NCBI GenBank assembly: GCA_040751985.1
Contig: JBFMFU010000072.1
Location: forward strand, 62,001 to 126,000
Length of the DNA: 64,000 nt
Reading direction: 5' to 3'
DNA from: Desulfoferula sp040751985
GTDB lineage: Bacteria > Desulfobacterota > Desulfarculia > Desulfarculales > Desulfarculaceae
Each line of letters begins with the position of its first letter. The first letter of the stretch is position 1. Positions 41,246 through 48,382 of this stretch are shown here, piece after piece. Below the pieces are notes generated by a model. The model was given only the letters and a program-made list of their open reading frames with translations. It was not told the origin of the DNA and searched no databases. A program made the translations under genes and the position numbers.

Positions 41246-41647
41246 ATGAATATCAACTTCATTAATCCAACCGATATGGCAAAGCCGAGAGGCTACTCTC
41301 ATGCCGTGTCTGTGTCTGGTAACCGCCAAACGATTTATATCGGTGGACAAAACGCTATTGATGAAAATGGAAATATTGTCGGCAAGGGTGATTTGAAAAA
41401 ACAAACCGAACAGGTCTTAGCCAACATTGAAAAAATATTGCGAGATGCCAATGGAAAGTTAGAGAACATTGTCAAATTCAATATTCACATTCTACAAGGC
41501 CAAAATCCGCTGGACGGCTTCCGAGCCTTTCAGCAAAAATGGGGCAACAGACAAGGGTTTCCGGCAATAACGGTTGTATTTGTTGCTGGCCTTGGCAATC
41601 CAGAATGGCTTGTTGAAATTGACGCAATTGCAGAAGTTTCTGGTTGA
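41246..41647 (+). CDS. RidA (YjgF/YER057c/UK114) family protein
   Basis: RidA proteins hydrolyse reactive enamine/imine intermediates made by PLP enzymes. The 133-residue protein shows YSHAVSVSGNRQTIYIGGQNAIDENGNIVGKGDLKKQTEQVLANIEKIL, followed by a C-terminal VEIDAIAEVSG with the family's conserved E-I-x-A. The usual substrate-binding arginine of the C-terminal strand is not obvious, so it may be a non-canonical subgroup. Its low GC and AT-rich codons differ strongly from host genes. It lies 190 bases after tRNA-Ser, which suggests horizontal entry at the tRNA. Confidence 0.85.
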   Translation: MNINFINPTDMAKPRGYSHAVSVSGNRQTIYIGGQNAIDENGNIVGKGDLKKQTEQVLANIEKILRDANGKLENIVKFNIHILQGQNPLDGFRAFQQKWGNRQGFPAITVVFVAGLGNPEWLVEIDAIAEVSG

Positions 41648-41808
41648 AAATAATCTTTTTAGAATTTGCCGCCAAAGAAAAATATGAGATCGTCCTATTC
41701 GCTTCCGCTTCCCGCCTGCGCATTGCTTCGGTCGGGCAGGCAAGGCGAGGCGGGCGCAGAGTGGGCGATTGCTGTATGCCACGATATGAAATGGGGGATA
41801 ATTACGTC

Positions 41809-42228
41809 ATGAAACCTCGTATAACCGTTTTCACAATCGGTGTAGATGACCTAGAAAAATCAGTCGCATTTTACCGCGCGCTTGGCCTTATCACCGACGG
41901 TATTATCGGCCAAGAATTCGAATACGGGGCCGTGGCTTTTTTTGACTTACAGAACGGCTTGAAACTAGCGCTATGGCCGCGCAAAAGCATAGCGCACGAT
42001 GCCGGCCTGCCCCAAGCGGCCGCAAGCGCGACCGAGTTTACCATCGGCCACAATTTGAACAGCAAAGAAGAAGTGGACGCGGTCATGGGGCAAGCCGAAC
42101 AAGCAGGCGCGCGGATTGTCAAGCCAGCCGCAGATACCTTCTGGGGCGGGTACGCCGGATACTTTCAAGACCCTGATGGCCACCTGTGGGAAGTCGTCTA
42201 TAATCCTGCGCTTATAGTCTCTGGTTAG
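41809..42228 (+). CDS. VOC superfamily protein (glyoxalase-like)
   Basis: The 139-residue protein has two VOC units: RITVFTIGVDDLEKSVAFYRALGL and NSKEEVDAVMGQAEQAGARIVKPA, ending GYFQDPDGHLWEVVYNPAL, with the metal-type glutamate in WEVVYNP. The likely start is ATG 41809, with GGGGGATA upstream; an in-frame extension to 41644 is not supported. Intermediate GC places it in the same accessory stretch as RidA. Possible roles are lactoylglutathione-lyase-like or fosfomycin-resistance-like, both unproven. Confidence 0.85.
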   Translation: MKPRITVFTIGVDDLEKSVAFYRALGLITDGIIGQEFEYGAVAFFDLQNGLKLALWPRKSIAHDAGLPQAAASATEFTIGHNLNSKEEVDAVMGQAEQAGARIVKPAADTFWGGYAGYFQDPDGHLWEVVYNPALIVSG

Positions 42229-42371
42229 CGGGGGTTGTTGCGTGCGCACAGGGCGGGCGGAAGGGGGGTGGATTCCCGCCGCCGAGCCCGGTAGTTTCGG
42301 TTCGGGTACTTTCCGACGGACATTGCCATTTTCGTATTACCATTTCGCGGCCAACCCAAGGAAAACCTCAA

Positions 42372-42881
42372 ATGATCATCCGGCCCGAGGCTGAGAAGGA
42401 CTTCAGCCAAATTTATGACCTGGTCAAAGTGGCCTTCCAGACCGCCAAGGTCTCCAACGGCAAAGAGCAGGACTTCATCAACCAACTCCGCAGCAGCGCC
42501 GATTACATCCCCGGCCTGGCCCTGGTGGCGGAGGAGGGCGAAGAGTTGATCGGCCACATCATGCTGAGCAAGACCTTCATTGCCGGCAGCGGCAACAAGT
42601 TCGACGCCCTGCTCTTGGCGCCCATCGCCGTCAAGCTGGCGCACCGCTGTAAGGGCGTGGGCGCGGCCTTGATTCACGAGAGCTTCCGGCTGGCCAGGGC
42701 CCTGGGCCACCAGGCGGTGCTCTTGGTGGGCGATCCGGCCTATTACCACAGATTCGGCTTCCGGTCGGCCATCAGCTTCGGCGTCAAGCACGCAATGGAA
42801 ATACCCGACGAAAACGTCATGGCCTGCGCGCTGACCCCTGGGGCCCTGGACGGGGTAAAGGGGACCATGGCCTGCGCCTGA
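42372..42881 (+). CDS. GNAT family N-acetyltransferase (YhbS-like)
   Basis: MIIRPEAEKDFSQIYDLVKVAFQTA opens the GNAT fold. LLLAPIAVKLAHRCKGVGAALIHESFRLARALGHQAVLLVGDPAYYHRFGF contains the acetyl-CoA motif (R/Q-x-x-G-x-G/A, here RCKGVGAA) and the YhbS-type VGDPAYYxRFGF end. The 169 residues are complete. CAAGGAAAA precedes the ATG. Its substrate is unknown; relatives acetylate small amines or peptides. GC is close to that of the host. Confidence 0.9.
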   Translation: MIIRPEAEKDFSQIYDLVKVAFQTAKVSNGKEQDFINQLRSSADYIPGLALVAEEGEELIGHIMLSKTFIAGSGNKFDALLLAPIAVKLAHRCKGVGAALIHESFRLARALGHQAVLLVGDPAYYHRFGFRSAISFGVKHAMEIPDENVMACALTPGALDGVKGTMACA

Positions 42882-43060
42882 GGGTTGTACCGAAGATATG
42901 CTCCCGTCCAGGCTTTGCTCGCGCTGGAATTAAGCAGCCGCGCATTGTAAGGGGTTCGCCTGCTGGGCCTGGCGCCACCCGCCACCCGCCGAAACTTTTC
43001 TGAAACCTGGGGCTGGCCGGGCCTCTTGCTTCGGCCACGGCGCCCCGGTTCACACCCGGC

Positions 43061-43270
43061 TCAATCCAGACGGATGATCTTTACGTTTTTCCCCACCCAC
43101 TCCGGCGGCAGATAGATCCGGCCCGAGTTGCCGCTCTTCCTGACCTTTTTTTCGATCATCTCTTCGCCGTAGCCATCGAATTTGGTCCGGCCGGAAGGGC
43201 GGTCGCCGGTCGCTTCGGCCTGGGGCTCCAGGGCCCGCAACGGCCTGATGGGCTTTTCCTCGGTGCTCAT
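43061..43270 (-). CDS. DUF2080 family (AbrB-like) transposon-associated protein
   Basis: The 69-residue protein ends KKVRKSGNSGRIYLPPEWVGKNVKIIRLD, the DUF2080 signature, a swapped-hairpin AbrB-like DNA-binding fold. The first 35 residues are variable and charged. The family is often annotated as transposon-encoded, but no transposase lies nearby. The ATG is at 43268-43270. A promoter with a perfect palindrome across its spacer lies just upstream, suggesting autorepression. It could be an orphan antitoxin-like regulator. Confidence 0.8.
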   Translation of the reverse strand: MSTEEKPIRPLRALEPQAEATGDRPSGRTKFDGYGEEMIEKKVRKSGNSGRIYLPPEWVGKNVKIIRLD

Positions 43271-43314
43271 GGCTCCATGTTCGCGTTGGTTCAGGGGTCA
43301 GACCGGACGCGTTT

Positions 43315-43343
43315 ATTATGTCATTGATGACATAGGCTGGCAA
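43315..43343 (-). promoter_or_regulatory. DUF2080 gene promoter with an operator across the spacer
   Basis: On the minus strand, TTGCCA (plus 43338-43343), a 17-base spacer and CATAAT (plus 43315-43320). The perfect inverted repeat TATGTCAT-TG-ATGACATA (43317-43334) covers most of the spacer and part of the -10. The leader would be about 38 bases. Confidence 0.65.
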
Positions 43344-43420
43344 ACGAATTCACCCCTTGGTTTTTTCAACCTCATGCCCCTCTGGCGGCTGGTCAGCCCG
43401 GCCTTGACGGCCGGCCTTTT

Positions 43421-44089
43421 TCAGGGCGAGGCCTTGGCGGGCAGGGGGACGAAGCGGGCGCCGTCCCAGCGATAGCGGGAGGTGATGCTGCGGCCCTGGG
43501 TGTTGTCGTAAAAGGTGTGGCTGAGCACCCCGCCCTGCACCTTTATGCCCTGGGTGGAGTTGTCCCGGCTGAGCGGGGACACGAAGAGGAACCAGCGGCC
43601 CTCAATGGGCAGCACGGCCAGGCGGCCGGCCGGGGTGACCGTGAACAGGCGGTAGATGTTGCCGTTGCAGGTGCCGTACTGCCCCAGGTTGAAGTCCAGG
43701 CGGCCGTCCTGGTTGTAGTCGGCCAAGACCAGCTCAAAGCGCGGGGCCCAGAAAAAGGTCTCCTGCCCCCTTTGCTCCGGCGGCCAGAACAGGTTGGCGA
43801 AGGGCTGCTGGTCCAAGAGCCGGCCGCCCCGCCACAGGCGCAGCACGAACTGGCCCGACCACTTGTCCCCCTGGCCGCACCAGGTCTCCTGGTCCTGCCA
43901 GCGCCGGCCGCTGACCATGACCACCTGCAGGGTCTCGGTCTGGCCGTCGCGGTCGAAGTCGGCGCTGACCGCGGCGATGACCTGGCCCGGCGGGGGCGGC
44001 AGGGGCGGCGGGGCCGCGGCCAGCGCGCTGGGCAGCAGCGCGGCGGCCAGGGCCAAGAGGGCGATCAATAGCGGGCGCAGCCTGGGCAT
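43421..44089 (-). CDS. Exported VCBS/FG-GAP-like repeat protein
   Basis: Residues 1-25 are a signal peptide (MPRLRPLLIALLALAAALLPSALAAA). Two EF-like calcium loops of the FG-GAP type follow: VSADFDRDGQTETLQV at about 42-57 and LADYNQDGRLDFNLGQYG in the middle. The rest resembles a single beta-propeller-like sheet (GRWFLFVSPLSRDNSTQG). At 222 residues it is shorter than true propellers. It is likely a periplasmic or surface protein with bound calcium; ligand and role are unknown. Confidence 0.75.
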   Translation of the reverse strand: MPRLRPLLIALLALAAALLPSALAAAPPPLPPPPGQVIAAVSADFDRDGQTETLQVVMVSGRRWQDQETWCGQGDKWSGQFVLRLWRGGRLLDQQPFANLFWPPEQRGQETFFWAPRFELVLADYNQDGRLDFNLGQYGTCNGNIYRLFTVTPAGRLAVLPIEGRWFLFVSPLSRDNSTQGIKVQGGVLSHTFYDNTQGRSITSRYRWDGARFVPLPAKASP

Positions 44090-44158
44090 GGGCCATTATA
44101 GGGGCTGAGGTCGCCGCCGCCAAGCGGGCGAAATACGGCCTCATCCGCGTATCAGAGG

Positions 44159-44188
44159 TTGACAGGCTCGCCCAACCCGCGCTTATCT
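44159..44188 (+). promoter_or_regulatory. Predicted promoter of the EF-Tu-domain-2-like gene
   Basis: TTGACA (44159-44164), 18-base spacer, TTATCT (44183-44188), followed by AAAGGGGG before the ATG at 44212. It is divergent from the exported VCBS-like gene. Confidence 0.5.
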
Positions 44189-44211
44189 ATAGTAATGAAA
44201 GGGGGTGCGCC

Positions 44212-44466
44212 ATGCCCGAGGAGAGAGTCGGCAAGGTAATGCACTTCTTCGCCAAGCCCATGGTGGCGGCCATTGACGTGGTGGCCGGGACCATCAGCGT
44301 GGGCGACCGGCTGCACTTCGTGGGGCACACCACGGACTTCGAGACCCAGGTGGCCTCCATGCAGCAGGAGCACGAAACCATCACCAGCGCTGGCCCCGGC
44401 CAGCAGATCGGCATCAAGGTGACCGAGCGGGCCCGCGAGGGCGACGAGGTGTACAAGGTCATCTAG
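44212..44466 (+). CDS. Translation elongation factor-like protein (isolated EF-Tu domain-2 barrel)
   Basis: The 84-residue protein VGKVMHFFAKPMVAAIDVVAGTISVGDRLHFVGHTTDFETQVASMQQEHETITSAGPGQQIGIKV reads as domain 2 of a translational GTPase, the beta barrel that follows the G domain. The GTPase half is entirely missing. Such stand-alone proteins are known but uncharacterised. The tightly spaced ATPase gene begins 27 bases after its stop, so the two are probably one unit. Confidence 0.8.
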   Translation: MPEERVGKVMHFFAKPMVAAIDVVAGTISVGDRLHFVGHTTDFETQVASMQQEHETITSAGPGQQIGIKVTERAREGDEVYKVI

Positions 44467-44493
44467 CCCCTGCCGCAGGAGAGGTTGCACATC

Positions 44494-45597
44494 ATGTTCG
44501 CCCCTCAGTACGGCCTGCGCGAGGACCCGTTCGCGCCTCTGCCCGACCCCCGCTTCCTGGTGGCCTACCCGGCCCTGGACGAGGCCCTGGCCACTCTGCT
44601 CTACGCCGTGGAGCAGCAGGAGGGCTGGGCCCTGCTCCTGGGCGAGGCCGGCATGGGCAAGACCATGGCCGCCTCGGCCCTGCTCAAGCAGCTGGAGCCC
44701 AAGGTGGCCCCGGCGGTGCTCAGCCTGGCCGGCCTGGACACCCCGGTGAAGCTGATCAACCGCCTGGCCCTGGAGCTGGGCCTGGCCGGCCCCTACCGGG
44801 GCAAGGCCAAGTTCCTGTCCCACCTGCGGGAGCTGATCCAGCGCCGCGCCGAGCAGGGCCAGGTCATCCTGGTGGTGCTCGACGACGCCCAGGCCGCGCC
44901 GGCCGAGCTGTTGGAGGAGCTGTATCTCTTGGGCAACGCCGACGAATCCTCGCCCAGGGTGCTCAACATCTTCCTGCTGGCCCGCTTCTCCCTGGTGCAC
45001 CTGCTGCAGCGCAACGAGGCCGCCGGCATCAAGCAGCTCTTCCGGCGCTCCTGCTGGCTGGAGCCCCTGGGCCAGGCCGACACCGCGCGCCTGGTGCGCG
45101 GGCGCCTGGCCGCGGCCGGCGGCGACCCGGAGCTGTTCGCGGCCCCGGCCCTGGAGCTGATCCACCAGGCCAGCCAGGGCGTGCCCCGGCGGGTGTGCCT
45201 CTTGGCCGGCTGGTGCCTGCGCAAGGCCATCGCCGGCGGCCGGCGCAACATCGGCCCGGCCCTGGCCCATGAGGTGGCCGAGCACGCCCAGGCCAGCGGC
45301 TGGACCCTCTACGACCTGCTGGGCGCGGACCAGGACCTGGACTGGACCCGTGACCCGGTCTGGCCCCTGGGCGAGCCCCTGCCCCGGACCAAGCCCGGCC
45401 CGGCCTCCCCGCCCCCCCGCAGGCTGGCCAAGAAGGCCCCGCTGCCGCCCTTGAGCGCGGAGCTGACCTCGCGGGCGGCGGCCAAGCCCAGGCGCCCGCC
45501 CATGGAGCCGCTGCCCGCGGAGCTGATCGCCACCATACGCGCAGACCTGTCCCCGGACCCGCTGCCAGGGATGGGCCACCCCTGCGTGATTATCTAA
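44494..45597 (+). CDS. ExeA/GspA-like AAA ATPase with proline-rich tail
   Basis: The start FAPQYGLREDPFAPLPDPRFL is the ExeA-type N-terminus. Walker A is GEAGMGKT (50-57) and Walker B VILVVLDDAQ (about 124-133). The sensor and lid continue to about residue 270, then a Pro-rich tail (LPRTKPGPASPPPRRLAKKAPLPP) ends GHPCVII. ExeA-like ATPases move secretin parts or work with Tn7-type proteins; there is no peptidoglycan-binding domain here. GGAGAGG precedes the ATG at 44494. It follows the EF-like gene closely. Confidence 0.82.
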   Translation: MFAPQYGLREDPFAPLPDPRFLVAYPALDEALATLLYAVEQQEGWALLLGEAGMGKTMAASALLKQLEPKVAPAVLSLAGLDTPVKLINRLALELGLAGPYRGKAKFLSHLRELIQRRAEQGQVILVVLDDAQAAPAELLEELYLLGNADESSPRVLNIFLLARFSLVHLLQRNEAAGIKQLFRRSCWLEPLGQADTARLVRGRLAAAGGDPELFAAPALELIHQASQGVPRRVCLLAGWCLRKAIAGGRRNIGPALAHEVAEHAQASGWTLYDLLGADQDLDWTRDPVWPLGEPLPRTKPGPASPPPRRLAKKAPLPPLSAELTSRAAAKPRRPPMEPLPAELIATIRADLSPDPLPGMGHPCVII

Positions 45598-45615
45598 GGA
45601 AAATCGCCAGCGCCC

Positions 45616-46776
45616 CTATTCCTGAGCCAGCAGGGCCGCGATGCGCTCCTGGTCCGCGGCCTCCAGGTAGGGGTGCATGGGGAGTGAGAAGATGCGCTCG
45701 GCAATGTATTCGGCCACCGGGAAGTCGCCGGGGCGGTAGCCCAGGGGCGCGCAGGCCTCCTGCAAATGCAGGGGCTTGGGATAGTGCACCGCGGTGGGCA
45801 CCTGGGCCTGGGCCAGGCGCTCGCGCAGCTCCTGGCGCCGGGCCGGCTCCGCGGCCAGCACCGAGTACTGGGCCCAGGCCGAGACCGAGCCCGCGGGCAC
45901 CTGGGGCAGGCGCAGCCCCGGCGCCTTGGCCAAGAGCCTCTGGTAGCGACCGGCCACCTCCTGGCGCAGGGCCAGCTCCTCCTCGAAGATATCCAGCTTG
46001 GCCAGGAGCACCGCGGCCTGCAGGGTGTCCAGGCGGGCGTTGAGCCCCACCCGCAGGTGATCATAGGAGTGGGCGCCCATGCCGTGCATGCGCAGGGAGC
46101 GCATCACCGCGTCCAACTCGGCCTCGCTGGAGAAGACCATGCCCGCGTCGCCGTAGGCGCCCAGGGGCTTGGAGGGATAGAAGGAGGTGGCGCCCAGGGG
46201 GGCCAGGGCCCCGGCCCAGCGGCCCTGGCGCCGACCACCCAGGCTCTGGGCTGCGTCCTCGATGACCGTCAGGCCCTCCTCCTGGGCCAGGGCGTTGATG
46301 GCCTCGTAGTCGGCCGGCAGGCCGAACAGGTCCACGGCCAGGACGGCCCGGGGCCTCAGGGGGCCACTGGGGTGCTCGGGCAGGGGGTGCAGGCGGGGGT
46401 CGGCGGTGCGCGCGGCCACCGCGGCCCGCTCCAGCTTGACCGGGTCCAGGTTGTAGGTGTCGCTGGCGATGTCCACGAACACCGGGGTGGCGCCCAGGAG
46501 CATGACCACCTCGGCCCCGGCAAAGAAGGTGAAGGCCGGCATCAAGACCGCGTCGCCCGGCCCGATTTTGAGCGCCAACAGGGCCAGGAGCAGGGCGTCG
46601 GTGCCCGAGGCGCAGCCCAGGGCGTGGGGGGCACCCACCAGGGCGGCCAGGCGCTCCTCCAGCTCGCCCACCTCCGGGCCCAGCACGTACTGGCCGTGCT
46701 CCAGCACCCGGCCCAGGTTGGCCTCGATCTTCCTGCGGATGCGCTTCTGTTGGGCGGCCAGGTCTATGAACTGCAT
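45616..46776 (-). CDS. DegT/DnrJ/EryC1/StrS family PLP-dependent sugar aminotransferase
   Basis: The PLP lysine is K203 in TSFYPSKPLGAYGDAG. Other marks are CASGTDALLLAL (phosphate pocket), PAFTFFAGAEVV and VIEDAAQSLGGRRQG. The 386 residues are full length. It converts a keto-sugar nucleotide to an amino sugar (WbpE-like by likeness). It is the gene after sat1 in that direction, but a terminator lies between. It may serve the same surface glycan as the epimerases elsewhere in the window. Confidence 0.92.
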   Translation of the reverse strand: MQFIDLAAQQKRIRRKIEANLGRVLEHGQYVLGPEVGELEERLAALVGAPHALGCASGTDALLLALLALKIGPGDAVLMPAFTFFAGAEVVMLLGATPVFVDIASDTYNLDPVKLERAAVAARTADPRLHPLPEHPSGPLRPRAVLAVDLFGLPADYEAINALAQEEGLTVIEDAAQSLGGRRQGRWAGALAPLGATSFYPSKPLGAYGDAGMVFSSEAELDAVMRSLRMHGMGAHSYDHLRVGLNARLDTLQAAVLLAKLDIFEEELALRQEVAGRYQRLLAKAPGLRLPQVPAGSVSAWAQYSVLAAEPARRQELRERLAQAQVPTAVHYPKPLHLQEACAPLGYRPGDFPVAEYIAERIFSLPMHPYLEAADQERIAALLAQE

Positions 46777-46872
46777 GGGCTCCTGCTTCCCTGTGCGGCG
46801 GATGGTGGCTGATGCCCTTTTCTTATCCTTCCTGGGGCCGGATTACAACCGTCTTGCCCCGGGGCGGGCGCC

Positions 46873-46907
46873 AAAAAGCGCGGCCGGCCCGTCAGGGCCC
46901 GCCGCGC
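46873..46907 (-). terminator. Rho-independent terminator of the sat transcript
   Basis: On the minus strand the stem GCGCGG...CCGCGC, with inner GGCCC-TGAC-GGGCC, is followed at once by TTTTT (plus-strand AAAAA 46873-46877). It starts about 18 bases after the sat1 stop codon. Confidence 0.85.
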
Positions 46908-46924
46908 GGTGGGTCGGAGCCGGG

Positions 46925-48154
46925 CTACTTCTTTTTCTTCTTCTTGGCGGCCGTCCCGGTGGCGTGGCCGTGCAGCTTGATCTCCACCTTGTCGTCCAGG
47001 GACTGGTAGTACTGCTGCAGAATCTCCACCACCTCGGGCCGGGAGAACTCGGCGGGCAGCTCGCCGCCCTCGGACAGGGTCTTGCGCACCATGGTGCCCG
47101 AGAGGTTCAGGCGGTCCTCCTTGCCGTGGGGGCAGGTCTTCAGGGAGGCCATGCCGCCGCACTTGTAGCAGTAGAAGGTCCAGTCGATGGGCAGGGGCTT
47201 CAGGGCCAGGCTGCCGGCGGGAATCTTGTCGAAGATCTTCTGGGCGTCGAAGGGGCCGTAGTAGTCGCCCACGCCGGCGTGGTCGCGGCCCACGATCAGG
47301 TGGGAGCAGCCGTAGTTCTGGCGGAACACGGCGTGCAGCAGGGCCTCGCGGGGGCCGGCGTAGCGCATCTCCATGGGGTAGCCCTTAGACACCACGGTGC
47401 CGCGCACGAAGTAGTTGTCTATGAGGGCGTTGATGGCCTTGACCCGCACCTCGGCCGGGATGTCGCCGGCCTTGAGCTTGCCCAGGATCTGGTGGATCAG
47501 CACCCCGTCCATGACCTCCACCGCGATCTTGACCAGGAACTCGTGGCTGCGGTGCATGGGGTTGCGGGTCTGGAAGGCGGCCACCCGCGACCAGCCCAAC
47601 TGCTCGAAAAGAGCGCGGGTTTCGGCCGGGCGCGCGTAGAGGTCGCCGTATTCTTCTGGGAAGCCGCCCTCGCTGAGCACCTTGACCGGCCCGCCCAGGT
47701 TCCACTTCTTCTGGGCCAGGACCTTGGCCACGCCGGGATGGGCCGGGTCATCGGTGGTGAAGACCTGCTTGCACTCGAACTGCTTGTCGATCTGGTACTT
47801 TTCCTGCACCTCCATGGTGGCGATGAGCCCGCCGAACTCCTGGCTGTAGAGGGCCACCTTGTCGCCCAGCTCGATGTTGTCCTCGTCGCCGGCGCTGACC
47901 GTAATGGGCATGGGCCAGAACAGGCCGCTGGCCAGCCTCATCTCGGCGCAGACGCCCTGCCAGTCCGCCTGGCCCATGAAGCCGGCGAGCGGGGTGAAGG
48001 CGCCGATGCCCAGCATGAAGCAGTCGCAGGCCTCACGGCTGGTCACCTCCAGCTTCATTATGTTTTCCGCTGACTTGCGCTCGGCCTCCAGGGCCTGGCC
48101 TTCCAAGAGAAGCGGTTTCAGCTCGCCTGCGCCATGGGGGGGTACCAGTCCCAT
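46925..48154 (-). CDS. sat: Sulfate adenylyltransferase (ATP sulfurylase), zinc-containing copy
   Basis: Sat joins sulfate and ATP to APS, the first step of sulfate reduction. QTRNPMHR (195-202) and GRDHAGVGDYYG (289-300) are the active-site motifs. The zinc site C329-C332-C341-H343 (YCYKCGGMASLKTCPHG) is intact, as in dissimilatory Sat enzymes. The C-terminus carries a tail of six lysines. The length is 409 with a good AAAGGAGG Shine-Dalgarno. It lies downstream of the second sat gene; no aprAB or qmo genes are in the window. Confidence 0.97.
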   Translation of the reverse strand: MGLVPPHGAGELKPLLLEGQALEAERKSAENIMKLEVTSREACDCFMLGIGAFTPLAGFMGQADWQGVCAEMRLASGLFWPMPITVSAGDEDNIELGDKVALYSQEFGGLIATMEVQEKYQIDKQFECKQVFTTDDPAHPGVAKVLAQKKWNLGGPVKVLSEGGFPEEYGDLYARPAETRALFEQLGWSRVAAFQTRNPMHRSHEFLVKIAVEVMDGVLIHQILGKLKAGDIPAEVRVKAINALIDNYFVRGTVVSKGYPMEMRYAGPREALLHAVFRQNYGCSHLIVGRDHAGVGDYYGPFDAQKIFDKIPAGSLALKPLPIDWTFYCYKCGGMASLKTCPHGKEDRLNLSGTMVRKTLSEGGELPAEFSRPEVVEILQQYYQSLDDKVEIKLHGHATGTAAKKKKKK

Positions 48155-48382
48155 TGCGATTCCTCCTTTAGAGGGCCCGGAGGGCCGTCGCCGGCCGGGG
48201 CCGGGGGAGTGGCTGCCTTGGACGAATGCACCACTTTACCCACTCGACCCCTGCCCTGGCAACCGCGCTTTGCGGCCCCTCCCCAGGGGGGCCGGGGGCC
48301 AAAGGCAGGCCCGCCCTCCCAGGGCGCGGAGGGCGGGCGAAGAGTCAGGAGACGGGACCGGCCGCGGCCGGCCCCGCCAGGC
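48155..48382 (-). other. Spacer between the two sat genes with GC-rich hairpin
   Basis: After the sat2 stop the perfect 11-bp stem GCCCGCCCTCC/GGAGGGCGGGC (plus 48309-48338) has no T-run. It may slow or partly stop transcription, or protect the sat2 mRNA end. A short GGCCC-TCC-GGGCC hairpin lies near the sat1 Shine-Dalgarno. A weak TTGCCA-N17-GTAAAG could give sat1 its own start. Confidence 0.55.

Noticed and set aside
40963..43343. Intact genomic island at tRNA-Ser
   Set aside because: No integrase, no second copy of the tRNA end and no mobility genes; kept only as a possible decayed island.
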